Origin: Paracoccus marinus
GTDB taxonomy: Bacteria > Pseudomonadota > Alphaproteobacteria > Rhodobacterales > Rhodobacteraceae
Direction of reading: 5' to 3'
Assembly (NCBI RefSeq): GCF_007018965.1
Contig: NZ_VJYZ01000018.1
Span: 62,001-126,000 of the forward strand
DNA length: 64,000 nt
Shown here in pieces: positions 36,597 to 45,188 of this stretch. Made by a program: the position numbers and the translations under genes. Within the stretch, counting starts at the first letter, position 1; each line of letters begins with the position of its first letter. Below the pieces are notes generated by a model. It worked only from the letters and a program-made list of their open reading frames with translations, did not search any database and had not been told where the DNA came from.

Positions 36597-39094
36597 TGTC
36601 GCGCGAACTCAGACCCTACGACCCGGGCAACGCCTACGGCATCGCGCCGGGATCGCAGGTCCAGACCATCGACCTGCGCCGGATGATGGTCGCGCTGCGC
36701 CGCCAGCGGACGACGATCCTTGCCCCCGCGCTGCTGATGGGCGCGCTTGGGCTGATCTACGTCAAGTCGCTTCCCGACACCTACGACGCCTTCGCCAATC
36801 TGCTTCTCGACAGCAATCAGAACAGCGCGATCAAGCAGGCGGGCGGCATCGACACCATGCTGACCACCGACATGATCGAGAACGCGCGCGTGGTGCTGGG
36901 GTCCGACAAGCTGGCCTATGACGTGCTGGACCAGACCGGTCTGGAAACCAATCCGCAGTTCCTAAACCCGCCGGAATCCGCGCTGTCCCGCGCGGTCGAG
37001 GGGGTGTTCGGCACCGTCCTTGCGCCGGTGTCGTGGGTCAAGAACCAGGTAGAGGCGCTGGTCGCCCCCGCCGACACGGTGGTTCAGGGCACGCTGCCGA
37101 CCGGGGCCGATCCCCGCACCGGCGGCGCGGTGGCGGTCGATCCGCAGCGCCAGCTGGCGGCGATGAAGCTGAAGGCCGGGGTGCAGGTGTTCCGGGTCGC
37201 GAAAAGCACGGCGGTCGCGGTGCGCGTGACCTCGCACGATCCGGTGATCGCCGCCGACATCGCCAACGCCTATGCCGACGCCTACGTGCAGGACATCCTG
37301 ACCTCGAACGCCGAATCCGTCGGCCGCACCAACGCATGGATGCAGACGCGGCTCGACGAGCAGCAGGAACAGGCCCGCGCCGCCGCCGACGAGGCAGAGC
37401 GGTTCGCGTCGGAAAACGGCCTTGTCGCGTCTTCGACCGGGGCGCTTCTGACCGAACAGTCGCTGGGCGAACTGAACGCGAGCCTGTCGGAGGCCATCAG
37501 CGAGGCGGCGCGGGCGCGGGCGGTTCTCGACACCTACGACAAGGCGGTGGCCGGCGGCGTCGAGGGGCTGACCGAGGGCAACGCCCTGTCGATCGGCGGC
37601 GAGATGTCGGACGCGCTGGTGGCGCGGCTGGACAACTACAACGACGTCCGCGCGCGGCTCGAGGGTCTCATCAACGACGGCGGCCCGAACCACCCGCAGG
37701 TGGCGGGGCTGCGGCGCACGCTGGCATCGACCGCCGAGCGGCTGTTCGTCGAGCTTCAGGGCCAGCGGCAGGAAGCGACGAGCGCGCTGCGGGTGGCCGA
37801 GGCGCGGGTGGAGGCGCTGCAGACGAGCGTGAAGCAGGCGACCGAGCGCAACACCGACCAGGCCGCGAACTTCGTCCGGCTGCGGGCGCTGCAGGAACGG
37901 GCGGCGACCCTGTCGGCGCTGTACCAGGCGACGCTGACCCGCGCGCAGGAGATCGAGCAGCAGCAGTCGTTCCCGGAATCGAACGTTCGGATCCTGTCCT
38001 ACGCGCAGGTGCCGCCCAAGGCGTCGGGGCCAAGCACGATCCGCGGCGTCCTCGCCTCGACGTTGCTGGGGCTTTTTCTCGGCGGCGGGCTGGCCGCGAT
38101 CCGCGAAAGCCGCGACCGCTTCCTGCGGACCGGGTCGGACGTGACCGACACCACCGGGCTGCGCTTTCTGGGCCACCTGCCGGTCCTGCCGCGCGGCGCC
38201 CCGCCCCGCGCCGCCCGCGCCGGCCGGGCCGAGGGCGGCACCCGCGCGGCCCTGCGCCGGGCAGAGGCGGCGGCAGATCATGCCCATGACCAACAGGCCG
38301 AACATTGGCCGGACCACCGGCCGTCGGGTGAGACCCTGCCTGCCATCAAGAAGCCCGACGTGCCCGAGATCCGCGCCTTCGTTCCGGTGCTGATGTACCC
38401 CAACTCGGTCTATGCCGAGACGCTGCGCCACGTGCGGCTGGCAGCCGCGACGCGCGACCGCGACATGCGCGTGACCGGCGTGACCTCGTTCCACCCCTAT
38501 GCCGGCCGGTCCGAGGTGTCGCTGAACCTTGCGGCGCAGCTTGGGCTCGGGTCCGACGCGGTGCTGCTGATCGACGCCGACGGGCGCGGCCGGGTTCTCA
38601 GCCGGATGCTGCGGCTGGACCGCAAGCCCGGCCTGACGGATGCGGTGTCGGGGGATGGCGGATGGCACGCATCGCTGTTCAAGATCGCCGACACCAACAT
38701 CTACGTCCTGCCGTGCGGGCTGGAAGGGGGCGGGGCGTCCGACGACCTGCTGACCAGCCAGCTGCTGCGCAATGTCGTGCAGGATGCCCGCAAATCGTTC
38801 AGCGCGGTGATCGTCGACGTGCCGCCGCTGTATCCCGTCGCGCAGGGCCGCGCGGTCCTGGCCGAGTTGCAGCAGTTCGTCGCCGTGGGCGAATGGGGCC
38901 GCACCCCGCGCAGCATGGTCGAGACGACATTGGCCGATCATCCGCGCCTGACGGATAAATGCCTGGGCGTCGTCTATGACCGGGTGAACCTGCGGCGGCT
39001 GCGTTCGTATCTGGTGCCGGAAGCGATGGAGAACTATCTCAGCCGCTCCAAGGGCTACCTCTCGTTGAGGACGAAAAAAGACAGTTCTATTTAA
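36593..39094 (+). CDS. exoP: ExoP-like polysaccharide co-polymerase (Wzz plus degenerate BY-kinase domain)
   Basis: An 833-residue inner-membrane protein setting EPS chain length and export. A Wzz domain (about 20-120) starts with a helix near 40-56. A long coiled-coil periplasmic part follows, then a second helix at about 485-505 (ASTLLGLFLGGGLAAI). The cytoplasmic part resembles a bacterial tyrosine kinase: NSVYAETLRHVRLAA, then TSFHPYAGRSEVSLNLA where the P-loop should be, LLIDAD (Walker A', D661, D663) and VIVDVPPLYPV (Walker B). The P-loop lysine is Arg (R639) and the following Thr is absent, so ATP binding is doubtful. The C-terminus has three scattered tyrosines, not a dense cluster. 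Confidence 0.85.
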   Translation: MMSRELRPYDPGNAYGIAPGSQVQTIDLRRMMVALRRQRTTILAPALLMGALGLIYVKSLPDTYDAFANLLLDSNQNSAIKQAGGIDTMLTTDMIENARVVLGSDKLAYDVLDQTGLETNPQFLNPPESALSRAVEGVFGTVLAPVSWVKNQVEALVAPADTVVQGTLPTGADPRTGGAVAVDPQRQLAAMKLKAGVQVFRVAKSTAVAVRVTSHDPVIAADIANAYADAYVQDILTSNAESVGRTNAWMQTRLDEQQEQARAAADEAERFASENGLVASSTGALLTEQSLGELNASLSEAISEAARARAVLDTYDKAVAGGVEGLTEGNALSIGGEMSDALVARLDNYNDVRARLEGLINDGGPNHPQVAGLRRTLASTAERLFVELQGQRQEATSALRVAEARVEALQTSVKQATERNTDQAANFVRLRALQERAATLSALYQATLTRAQEIEQQQSFPESNVRILSYAQVPPKASGPSTIRGVLASTLLGLFLGGGLAAIRESRDRFLRTGSDVTDTTGLRFLGHLPVLPRGAPPRAARAGRAEGGTRAALRRAEAAADHAHDQQAEHWPDHRPSGETLPAIKKPDVPEIRAFVPVLMYPNSVYAETLRHVRLAAATRDRDMRVTGVTSFHPYAGRSEVSLNLAAQLGLGSDAVLLIDADGRGRVLSRMLRLDRKPGLTDAVSGDGGWHASLFKIADTNIYVLPCGLEGGGASDDLLTSQLLRNVVQDARKSFSAVIVDVPPLYPVAQGRAVLAELQQFVAVGEWGRTPRSMVETTLADHPRLTDKCLGVVYDRVNLRRLRSYLVPEAMENYLSRSKGYLSLRTKKDSSI

Positions 39095-39181
39095 ATTTGT
39101 GCAACGGATTGTGAAAATCAGTCATCTCCGGGGTGGATCGGTTTAAATATCAAGTCTACCCTTGCGTGTAGGGGGTGACTG

Positions 39182-39415
39182 ATGTTCGTGATTCGATTTC
39201 TGATCGCAGAGCTGGTCGTGCTTGGCGGTATCATCGGCGGCGGGATCTCGCGGGACGTCTCTGCCGGGACGATCGCCTGGATCTGCTTTGGCGCGTTGAT
39301 CGTCATGCAGGTCGCCGTCGTGATCGGTATCGCTGTCGCGGCCAACCGGCCCGCACGCCGGGCGGCTACGAAACCCGCCAAGTCCTCGGACCGGCTGGTG
39401 CCCGCCCACCGCTGA
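39182..39415 (+). CDS. Small two-helix membrane protein
   Basis: A 77-residue protein with two hydrophobic helices (FLIAELVVLGGIIGGGI and TIAWICFGALIVMQVAVVIG), then a basic, Pro/Ala-rich tail. No family is recognised. AGGGGGTG stands five bases before the ATG, a strong SD. It lies between exoP and exoY, 87 bases after exoP. Place suggests a link to EPS synthesis; sequence gives no function. Confidence 0.6.
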   Translation: MFVIRFLIAELVVLGGIIGGGISRDVSAGTIAWICFGALIVMQVAVVIGIAVAANRPARRAATKPAKSSDRLVPAHR

Positions 39416-39981
39416 TCTTTGGGCACAGTTGACGCGTGCCCGCCGCTGACGCTCACCTACGCTGACTCTGCCGTCTCAAGCATGTGCCGCAGATGCGTCG
39501 GTCAAGATCGGTTCTGAACGTGCGGGCGGGGGCCCTCGGCAAATCGTGCAGCATCTTTGCGCCCTGCGCCGGCGCTCAAGATCGCCTTCCCCACTCCACG
39601 CCAGCCGAGCCGCGCCCGCGTCCGCACCCGCTGCGTGCATAGCAGCTACCCGGCGATTCTTCACAAACTTGCCTTAAATGCAGGGCATACAGGCCGTGTT
39701 GGCGCTATCACCGGCATCTTCGCCGGAGTGCGTCAGCCCGACTGCCCGTATGTTATCCTGAACTCGCCCCGCAATGCCCGATTGCGAAAGATTCTTCTCT
39801 CTCGACGTCCCGATTTGGTTGCTCGGCGCTCAATTGCCAACGGACCGGATCGGCGGTGGTTTTCGCCTTGTCAGCAGGGTACTTTGACCACATGTTGCCC
39901 GTGAATTTCGAGTGGCGTTGTTTCTCTCCATTCGGGACGGCTGCGTGGTCGAGTGGTTCGTTTGGTTGAACAGGTGACGTT
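39416..39981. other. 566-base intergenic region before exoY, lower GC
   Basis: No supported gene. Base composition is visibly less GC-rich than the coding DNA around it, with several T-rich runs (for example near 39640-39690 and 39780-39800). A 9-base direct repeat TCAAGATCG occurs near 39507 and 39571. The size and composition suit a regulated promoter region for exoY. No convincing -35/-10 pair stands out. Confidence 0.5.
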
Positions 39982-40746
39982 ATGCAGTTGGCTCCGGCTG
40001 AAGATTTCATATCCGTACACGAACAGGACCTTCCTGCGATGGCACTCGGCAAGATGGCGACCCCGAACGATGTGATGAAACCGGCGCTCGGCTTGGGCGA
40101 TGCGACCACCCGGGACGCATACCCGACGGCCCCGGTGGGCGGGCTGGCCAAGCGGATGATGGATGTCCTGCTGGTCGTGCTCAGCCTGCCGCTGCTCTTG
40201 CCGATGGTGATCGCGCTGGCGGTGCTGCTGAAGCTCACCGATCCCGGCCCGCTGCTTTACGGACACCGCCGGGTCGGTTTCCAGGGGCGCGAGTTCCGCT
40301 GCTGGAAGTTCCGCACCATGGTCGTGAACGGTGACGAGGTGCTGGAACGCCACCTGCGGGACAATCCCGCGGACGCGGCCGTCTGGGCGCTCAAGCGCAA
40401 GCTGGTGAACGATCCGCGCGTGACGCCGCTGGGCGCGATCCTGCGCAAGCTCAGCCTGGACGAGCTGCCGCAGCTGCTGAACGTGCTGTCGGGCGAGATG
40501 AGCCTGGTCGGCCCCCGCCCGGTCGTCGAGGCCGAGCTGAGCAACTACGGCGTGTCGGGCAAGTACTACCTGGCGACCCGCCCGGGTCTGACCGGCCTGT
40601 GGCAGATCAGCGGCCGCAGCGACACGACCTATGCCGAACGCGTCCGGCTGGACCGCTTCTACGTTGCGAACTGGGGCCTGCTGCGCGACCTTCGGATCGT
40701 GGTCATGACCGTGCCCGCGATCCTGATGTCGCGCGGGGCGCACTGA
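39982..40746 (+). CDS. exoY: Undecaprenyl-phosphate galactose phosphotransferase ExoY
   Basis: A 254-residue inner-membrane initiating enzyme that moves galactose-1-phosphate from UDP-galactose to undecaprenyl phosphate, the first step of succinoglycan-type EPS. After a polar N-terminus comes one membrane helix (residues about 58-83). The catalytic polyprenyl-transferase domain has GFQGREFRCWKFRTM, LRKLSLDELPQLLNVLSG, EMSLVGPRPV and RPGLTGLWQISGRSD. AGGTGA is six bases before the ATG. It has its own long upstream region and a terminator behind it. Confidence 0.9.
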   Translation: MQLAPAEDFISVHEQDLPAMALGKMATPNDVMKPALGLGDATTRDAYPTAPVGGLAKRMMDVLLVVLSLPLLLPMVIALAVLLKLTDPGPLLYGHRRVGFQGREFRCWKFRTMVVNGDEVLERHLRDNPADAAVWALKRKLVNDPRVTPLGAILRKLSLDELPQLLNVLSGEMSLVGPRPVVEAELSNYGVSGKYYLATRPGLTGLWQISGRSDTTYAERVRLDRFYVANWGLLRDLRIVVMTVPAILMSRGAH

Positions 40747-40786
40747 TCGCCCGATCCCGACCGGATCACCCGGCCGACGAAATCGA

Positions 40787-40812
40787 AAGACCGCCACGCT
40801 TGTGGCGGTCTT
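40787..40812. terminator. Bidirectional terminator between exoY and exoK-like
   Basis: An 11-bp perfect stem (AAGACCGCCAC / GTGGCGGTCTT) with loop GCTT is followed by GTTCGTTT. It sits between convergent genes. Confidence 0.87.
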
Positions 40813-40833
40813 GTTCGTTTGCAGGCCCGCCCG

Positions 40834-41649
40834 TCACGGCTGGCAGGTCACCGATTCCGGGAACAGGCACTTCTTGCCCGGCGGCGTGTAAGCGACCCAG
40901 TCGATGTCGTACCGCTGCATCTTCGCGTCCGGGTTCAGCGGCCCCATCCAGTCCACCAGCGTGGTCGTGCTCCAGAACGACATGTAGAGCTTCTGGGGAA
41001 AGTCGGGCAGCGCCGCGCCGTCGGGCGTGCGGTGGACCTGCCTGCCGTCGATGTACCAGCGAATCCCCGTCGGCTCCCACCGGATCGCGACGCGGTGGAA
41101 GGCCTGTTCGGTGCGGGGTTCGACCGAAACCTTCTGGCCGTTCATCGGCTTGCCCTCGACATAGGTGTTGAATTCGACCTTCGAGGTGTCGCGGGTCAGG
41201 ATCTCGATGTCGATCTCGCTGTGCGGATATTTGTGGGCCGGGCCCGAGTAGGTAAAGACCGAGGCGTTCATGCCCGACACCCGGGCCGTGCGGATCCGCG
41301 CCTCGAACGTGCCATAGCGGAAGAAGGCGTTTGTCTGCACCTCGCCGCAGCGGGCCTTGGGGTCGTCGCCCGTCTCGGGGGCGGGGATGCGGAACAGGGT
41401 CAGCATTCCGTCGCGCACCTGCACCGCGCCCGCCGACCAGACGCAGTCCTGGTGATCGCCGTTGGTCCAGCCGTCGGACACGTACCAGCGCTTCTTGTCG
41501 AGCGCGTTGAAGTGGTCGCGAAAGCCCGCCTGCTCGGACGCGGGCGGGAACGGGGCGTTCGGGTCGGTCTGCGTCTGGGCGCCGGCACCGCCCAGGCCAA
41601 GGGGCAGCATCGCAAGGGCAAGCGTCATGCCGAGAACTGGGTTTCGCAT
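40834..41649 (-). CDS. exoK: GH16 endo-beta-glucanase, ExoK-like
   Basis: A 271-residue secreted glycoside hydrolase. A signal peptide (RNPVLGMTLALAMLPLGLGG, cut near residue 24) precedes a GH16 jelly-roll. The catalytic motif is SEIDIEIL with E145 (nucleophile), D147 and E149 (acid/base). FRYGTFEARIRTA and WEPTGIRWYIDGRQVH are family strands. ExoK cleaves nascent succinoglycan into low-mass forms. AAGGAAAT precedes the ATG at 41649. It is transcribed opposite to the rest of the cluster, toward exoY. Confidence 0.88.
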   Translation of the reverse strand: MRNPVLGMTLALAMLPLGLGGAGAQTQTDPNAPFPPASEQAGFRDHFNALDKKRWYVSDGWTNGDHQDCVWSAGAVQVRDGMLTLFRIPAPETGDDPKARCGEVQTNAFFRYGTFEARIRTARVSGMNASVFTYSGPAHKYPHSEIDIEILTRDTSKVEFNTYVEGKPMNGQKVSVEPRTEQAFHRVAIRWEPTGIRWYIDGRQVHRTPDGAALPDFPQKLYMSFWSTTTLVDWMGPLNPDAKMQRYDIDWVAYTPPGKKCLFPESVTCQP

Positions 41650-41780
41650 CTGATTTCCTTGTCTGCACAACCGCGCGGGGAGTCCGGTTGTCGCGTTCAT
41701 CAGCCCGGGTTATCAGAACAGCGAAGGCGCCGATCAACCTGAGGGTGAGTTGACGCATGTAACGGATTAAAGTCGGTGCA

Positions 41781-42935
41781 ATGATCCCACAGGCCGCGCA
41801 TTCGCACGACGAATCGAACCGCGCAAATCCGCTGATTTCCGTCATCATGGCGAATTATCGGGGCGCGCGCTATCTCGCCGCGTCGATGAAGGCGGTTCTT
41901 GCGCAATCCGAACCGCGGTTGGAGCTGATCCTTGCCGACGACGCGTCCGACGACGACAGCGTTGCCATCGCGCGCGCGATCGCGGCGGGCGATCCCCGGG
42001 TCAAGGTCATCGCCTCGCCCCGGAACGGCGGGCCGGCGGTCACGCGCAATCTTGCGCTGGATGCCGCGCGCGGCGACTGGATCGCGGTCGTGGACAGCGA
42101 CGACCTGATCCACCCGCAGCGGCTCGCGCGGCTGGTTCAGGCGGCGACCGCCGCAGGCGCGGACATCGCCGCCGACGATCTGGTTCATTTCGGCGCGGCC
42201 GAGCGGGCGCAGGGGCGCACGCTGCTGCAGGGCTTGCGACTGTCGTCGCCGATGCGGCTGACGCTTGATCTTTACCTGCAGGGCAACGCGCCGGGCGCCG
42301 ACCTGCCGTCGTTCGGCTATCTCAAGCCGTTGATCCGGCGGTCGGTGCTGGGATCCCGCCGCTACGACCCGGCGCTGCGGATCGGCGAGGATTACGACCT
42401 GATCCTGCGGCTGCTGATCGACGGCGCCTCGTTCCTGCTGCTGCCCGATCCGCTTTACGCCTATCGCCGCCATGCGGGGTCGGTGTCGCATCGCCTGTCG
42501 GTCGAGACGGTGGGGGCGATGCTGGCCGCGCACGAGGCGCTGCCGCCGATCGCGGACCCGGCCGCGCGGCGCACGGCGGCGGCGATCGGGCGCGATCTGC
42601 GCGCGGCCCTGCGCTATGAGCAGCTGGTGCTGGACATCAAGGCGCGCCGCGCGGGGGCGGTGCTGCCCCGGCTGGCCGATCCGAGAATGCTGAAGCGGCT
42701 GGCCGGCAGCGTGCTGGACAGGCGTCGCCGCAAGGCCGCCGAAGCCGCTGCCGGGCAACCGGCGCGTGTCGAAAAAGCCGCGCCGCCGCCGATGCCCGAG
42801 GCCGGGGACGCCTGGTCCGAACCGCCCGCCGATGCGGCAGCGGGGATCGCCGCCCGCGCCTCGACCGGTGCGCCGGTGCCCGGCCCCACAGCGCCCAACT
42901 GGGCGCAGTGGCTCGCCCGCGCCGCCGCGACCTGA
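41781..42935 (+). CDS. exoO: Glycosyltransferase family 2, ExoO-like
   Basis: A 384-residue GT2 protein. The core is ISVIMANYRGARYLAASMKA, LELILADDASDDDSVAIAR, SPRNGGPAVTRNLALDAARG and WIAVVDSDDLIHPQRL. YLKPLIRRSVLG and LRIGEDYDLILRLL follow. The order matches ExoO, which adds the fifth sugar (beta-1,6-glucose). The last 60 residues form a Pro/Ala-rich tail not expected in ExoO. It lies divergent from the exoK-like gene, 131 bases away, and is the last gene of the cluster. Confidence 0.72.
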   Translation: MIPQAAHSHDESNRANPLISVIMANYRGARYLAASMKAVLAQSEPRLELILADDASDDDSVAIARAIAAGDPRVKVIASPRNGGPAVTRNLALDAARGDWIAVVDSDDLIHPQRLARLVQAATAAGADIAADDLVHFGAAERAQGRTLLQGLRLSSPMRLTLDLYLQGNAPGADLPSFGYLKPLIRRSVLGSRRYDPALRIGEDYDLILRLLIDGASFLLLPDPLYAYRRHAGSVSHRLSVETVGAMLAAHEALPPIADPAARRTAAAIGRDLRAALRYEQLVLDIKARRAGAVLPRLADPRMLKRLAGSVLDRRRRKAAEAAAGQPARVEKAAPPPMPEAGDAWSEPPADAAAGIAARASTGAPVPGPTAPNWAQWLARAAAT

Positions 42936-42945
42936 CCCGCGCCGC

Positions 42946-43977
42946 TCAGTCGTCCGACGGCTCCGCCGCGTTCCAGTAGGCGGCGAGATGCGCCCGCGCC
43001 TTCGGCACCGCGAGGGTGTCGAGGATGGCGCGCTTCAGGGGCTTCAGCCGCGCCTTTTCCGTGGCGAACCAGTACTGGTCCACCGGCGGCGCGGCTGCGA
43101 TCTCGGCGGCGACTTCGGCTTCCGCGTGGGGGCGGTGAGTGATCGCTAGGCCGGGATGGGTCGGAAAGGGGTAGTCGGGGCGCGCGCCGAACAGATGCGC
43201 CGCGATCCGCGCGGTCGGCGCCTGCGCGGCGATGATGCGGGCGAGCGCCGGATAGGCGGTCTCGTCGCCGCCGATCGCCAAGGCTTCGCCGCGCGGGATG
43301 CCGCCGCCGCCCGGCCCCGTCAGCCCGACCTGGGCGCCCGGCCGTGCCGCATCCAGAAACCCGCAGACGCGCCCGCCCGGATGAACGAACACGTCCGTTT
43401 CCAGCCAGCCCGCGTCGGCGTCGATGCCACTGATCGTGTACGCGGGCCGGTGCAGCCTGTCGGGCCATTCGGTCCGGCCGGCGGCGTTGAGACGCGGCCA
43501 GACCGTCGGCTGCCCATCCGCGCGGGGAAGGGCAAAGCGGAAATGGATCATGTCGCGGTCGAGACGGGCGAGATCGCGCCCCTCAAGCCGGACGCGCAGA
43601 AAATCGGCTGTCAGCCGCTCGATCCGGGCGACCCGCGCAAGGCTGAAGTTCGGCGGCAGGTGCCCCGCCGGGCGCGGACCGGTCCAGACCGGCGCGGGCG
43701 TGCCGGGGGCGTGGTGGGCCAGGTGTTCGTCCACCGACTCGCAGATCGCGTGCAGCCAGTCCGGGTCCGGGGCGCGCACCGACAGCACCGCCAGCCCGCC
43801 GTCGTGGCGCAGGCCCAGCGTCCCGCCCTCGACCTCGGCCCAGATCCCGCCGTCGGGGCCGGGGCGAAGGGTCAGGTCGTGTTCCTCGGCCTCGTGGCGC
43901 AGCAGGGCGTCGAGCGCCTCGAACGGGATCGCCAGGCGCGCCTCGGACCGGCAGGGGTTCGGCGTATCGTGGATCAT
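42946..43977 (-). CDS. DUF2218-siderophore-interacting protein (FAD ferric reductase)
   Basis: A 343-residue cytosolic protein. Residues 1 to about 95 match DUF2218. The rest is a siderophore-interacting protein (ViuB-like): an FAD-binding barrel with [14 protein letters not shown] and [10 protein letters not shown], then a nicotinamide-nucleotide binding half with [18 protein letters not shown]. SIPs reduce Fe(III)-siderophore to free iron inside the cell. The ATG overlaps the permease stop (ATGA), so both are translated together. This fits a receptor-permease-reductase pathway. Confidence 0.9.
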   Translation of the reverse strand: MIHDTPNPCRSEARLAIPFEALDALLRHEAEEHDLTLRPGPDGGIWAEVEGGTLGLRHDGGLAVLSVRAPDPDWLHAICESVDEHLAHHAPGTPAPVWTGPRPAGHLPPNFSLARVARIERLTADFLRVRLEGRDLARLDRDMIHFRFALPRADGQPTVWPRLNAAGRTEWPDRLHRPAYTISGIDADAGWLETDVFVHPGGRVCGFLDAARPGAQVGLTGPGGGGIPRGEALAIGGDETAYPALARIIAAQAPTARIAAHLFGARPDYPFPTHPGLAITHRPHAEAEVAAEIAAAPPVDQYWFATEKARLKPLKRAILDTLAVPKARAHLAAYWNAAEPSDD

Positions 43978-45185
43978 GCGGCTGGCCTTGCTGGACGGTT
44001 TCGGGCGGTGGGCAGGATCAGGGCCATGGCAAGGGCGGCGGCGGCGGCGATGCCGAACACCGTATCGTAGCCGCGATATTCCGCGCCTAGCCCGACCAGC
44101 ACGCCCAGGGCCATGCTGATCGTGGCGTCGAGGCACTGGAACACCGTGAAGTCCACGCCCCCCTGCGCGGGGTCGGCCCAGGCCATGAACTGCGCGTAAA
44201 GCGCGGTGAAGCCGATCGCGGTCACGGCGGACGACGCCAGCATCGCCGCCCCGACCACCACCGGACGCGGCACCGCAACGCCCGCGGCGCTGAGCGCGAT
44301 GATGACCAGCATCAGCGCCTGAAGCGCCAGCGCGATCCGCATCGTGGCGCCGATCCCATAGACCCGCACCAGCGCCCCGCCGAGGATCGCGCCGGCGAGC
44401 CCCAGCCCGATGCTGGACGCGCCGCCGAGAAGGCCCACCGTTTCCAGCGACAGTCCAAGGTCGATCAGGTAGGGGCCCAGCATCTGCTGCGAGGCCTTTT
44501 GCGCCACGACGAAGCCTGCGGTCAGGATCAGGCCGCGGCGGATTTCGGGGCGCGACCAGGTGCGGCCGAGGCTGGGCAGGGGGGCGCCTGCGGGCGCGGA
44601 CGGGCCGCCCCGCGCGGCCAGCGCGAAAGCCGCCAGCAGAACCGCGACCAGCGCCGCCATCGACAGCGTGCCCGCGGTCCAGCCCCAGCGCGCGACCATG
44701 ACGACGAACAGCCCGCCGCCGATCGCCGCGCCGACATAGGCGCCGCCCACCTGCGCCGCGTTCCCCCAGCCAAGCGCCCGCCCCTCGAGCGCGCCGACCG
44801 CGTGGCCATCGACGGCGATGTCGACGGTCGCGGTCGCGAAGGCCACGACCAGCAGTGCGGCAAGGACCGGCAGCAAGGGTTGCAGCGGCAAAAGCCCGGC
44901 CATGGCCAGGCCCGCGACGGCGACCGCGCCCCCGATCATCGTCACCGCCGCGGTGCGGACCGGGCGGCCGCGGGGAACCCGCGCGCGCTCGACGAAGGGC
45001 GACCACAGGAACTTGAGCGCCCAGGGCAGCATCAGCAGCGACACAAGACCGATCTGGTCCAGCGGCAGGCCCCGGTCGCGCAGGACAGTGGCGAGGCCCC
45101 CCCAGGTCAGCCCCCCGATCACGCTTTGCGCGGCATAGGCGGCCCACAGACCGCCCAGCAACCCCGTCTGCCGACCCGGACCCAC
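43974..45185 (-). CDS. MFS transporter, FptX/RhtX siderophore-uptake type
   Basis: A 403-residue inner-membrane protein with about twelve helices. It has the opening [20 protein letters not shown] and a middle stretch [20 protein letters not shown]. These are typical of single-protein siderophore importers such as RhtX and FptX. The start is GTG at 45185, four bases after the receptor stop. It would carry ferric siderophore from periplasm to cytosol in place of an ABC system. The substrate is inferred from neighbours. Confidence 0.82.
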   Translation of the reverse strand: MGPGRQTGLLGGLWAAYAAQSVIGGLTWGGLATVLRDRGLPLDQIGLVSLLMLPWALKFLWSPFVERARVPRGRPVRTAAVTMIGGAVAVAGLAMAGLLPLQPLLPVLAALLVVAFATATVDIAVDGHAVGALEGRALGWGNAAQVGGAYVGAAIGGGLFVVMVARWGWTAGTLSMAALVAVLLAAFALAARGGPSAPAGAPLPSLGRTWSRPEIRRGLILTAGFVVAQKASQQMLGPYLIDLGLSLETVGLLGGASSIGLGLAGAILGGALVRVYGIGATMRIALALQALMLVIIALSAAGVAVPRPVVVGAAMLASSAVTAIGFTALYAQFMAWADPAQGGVDFTVFQCLDATISMALGVLVGLGAEYRGYDTVFGIAAAAALAMALILPTARNRPARPAA

Positions 45186-45188
45186 GCG

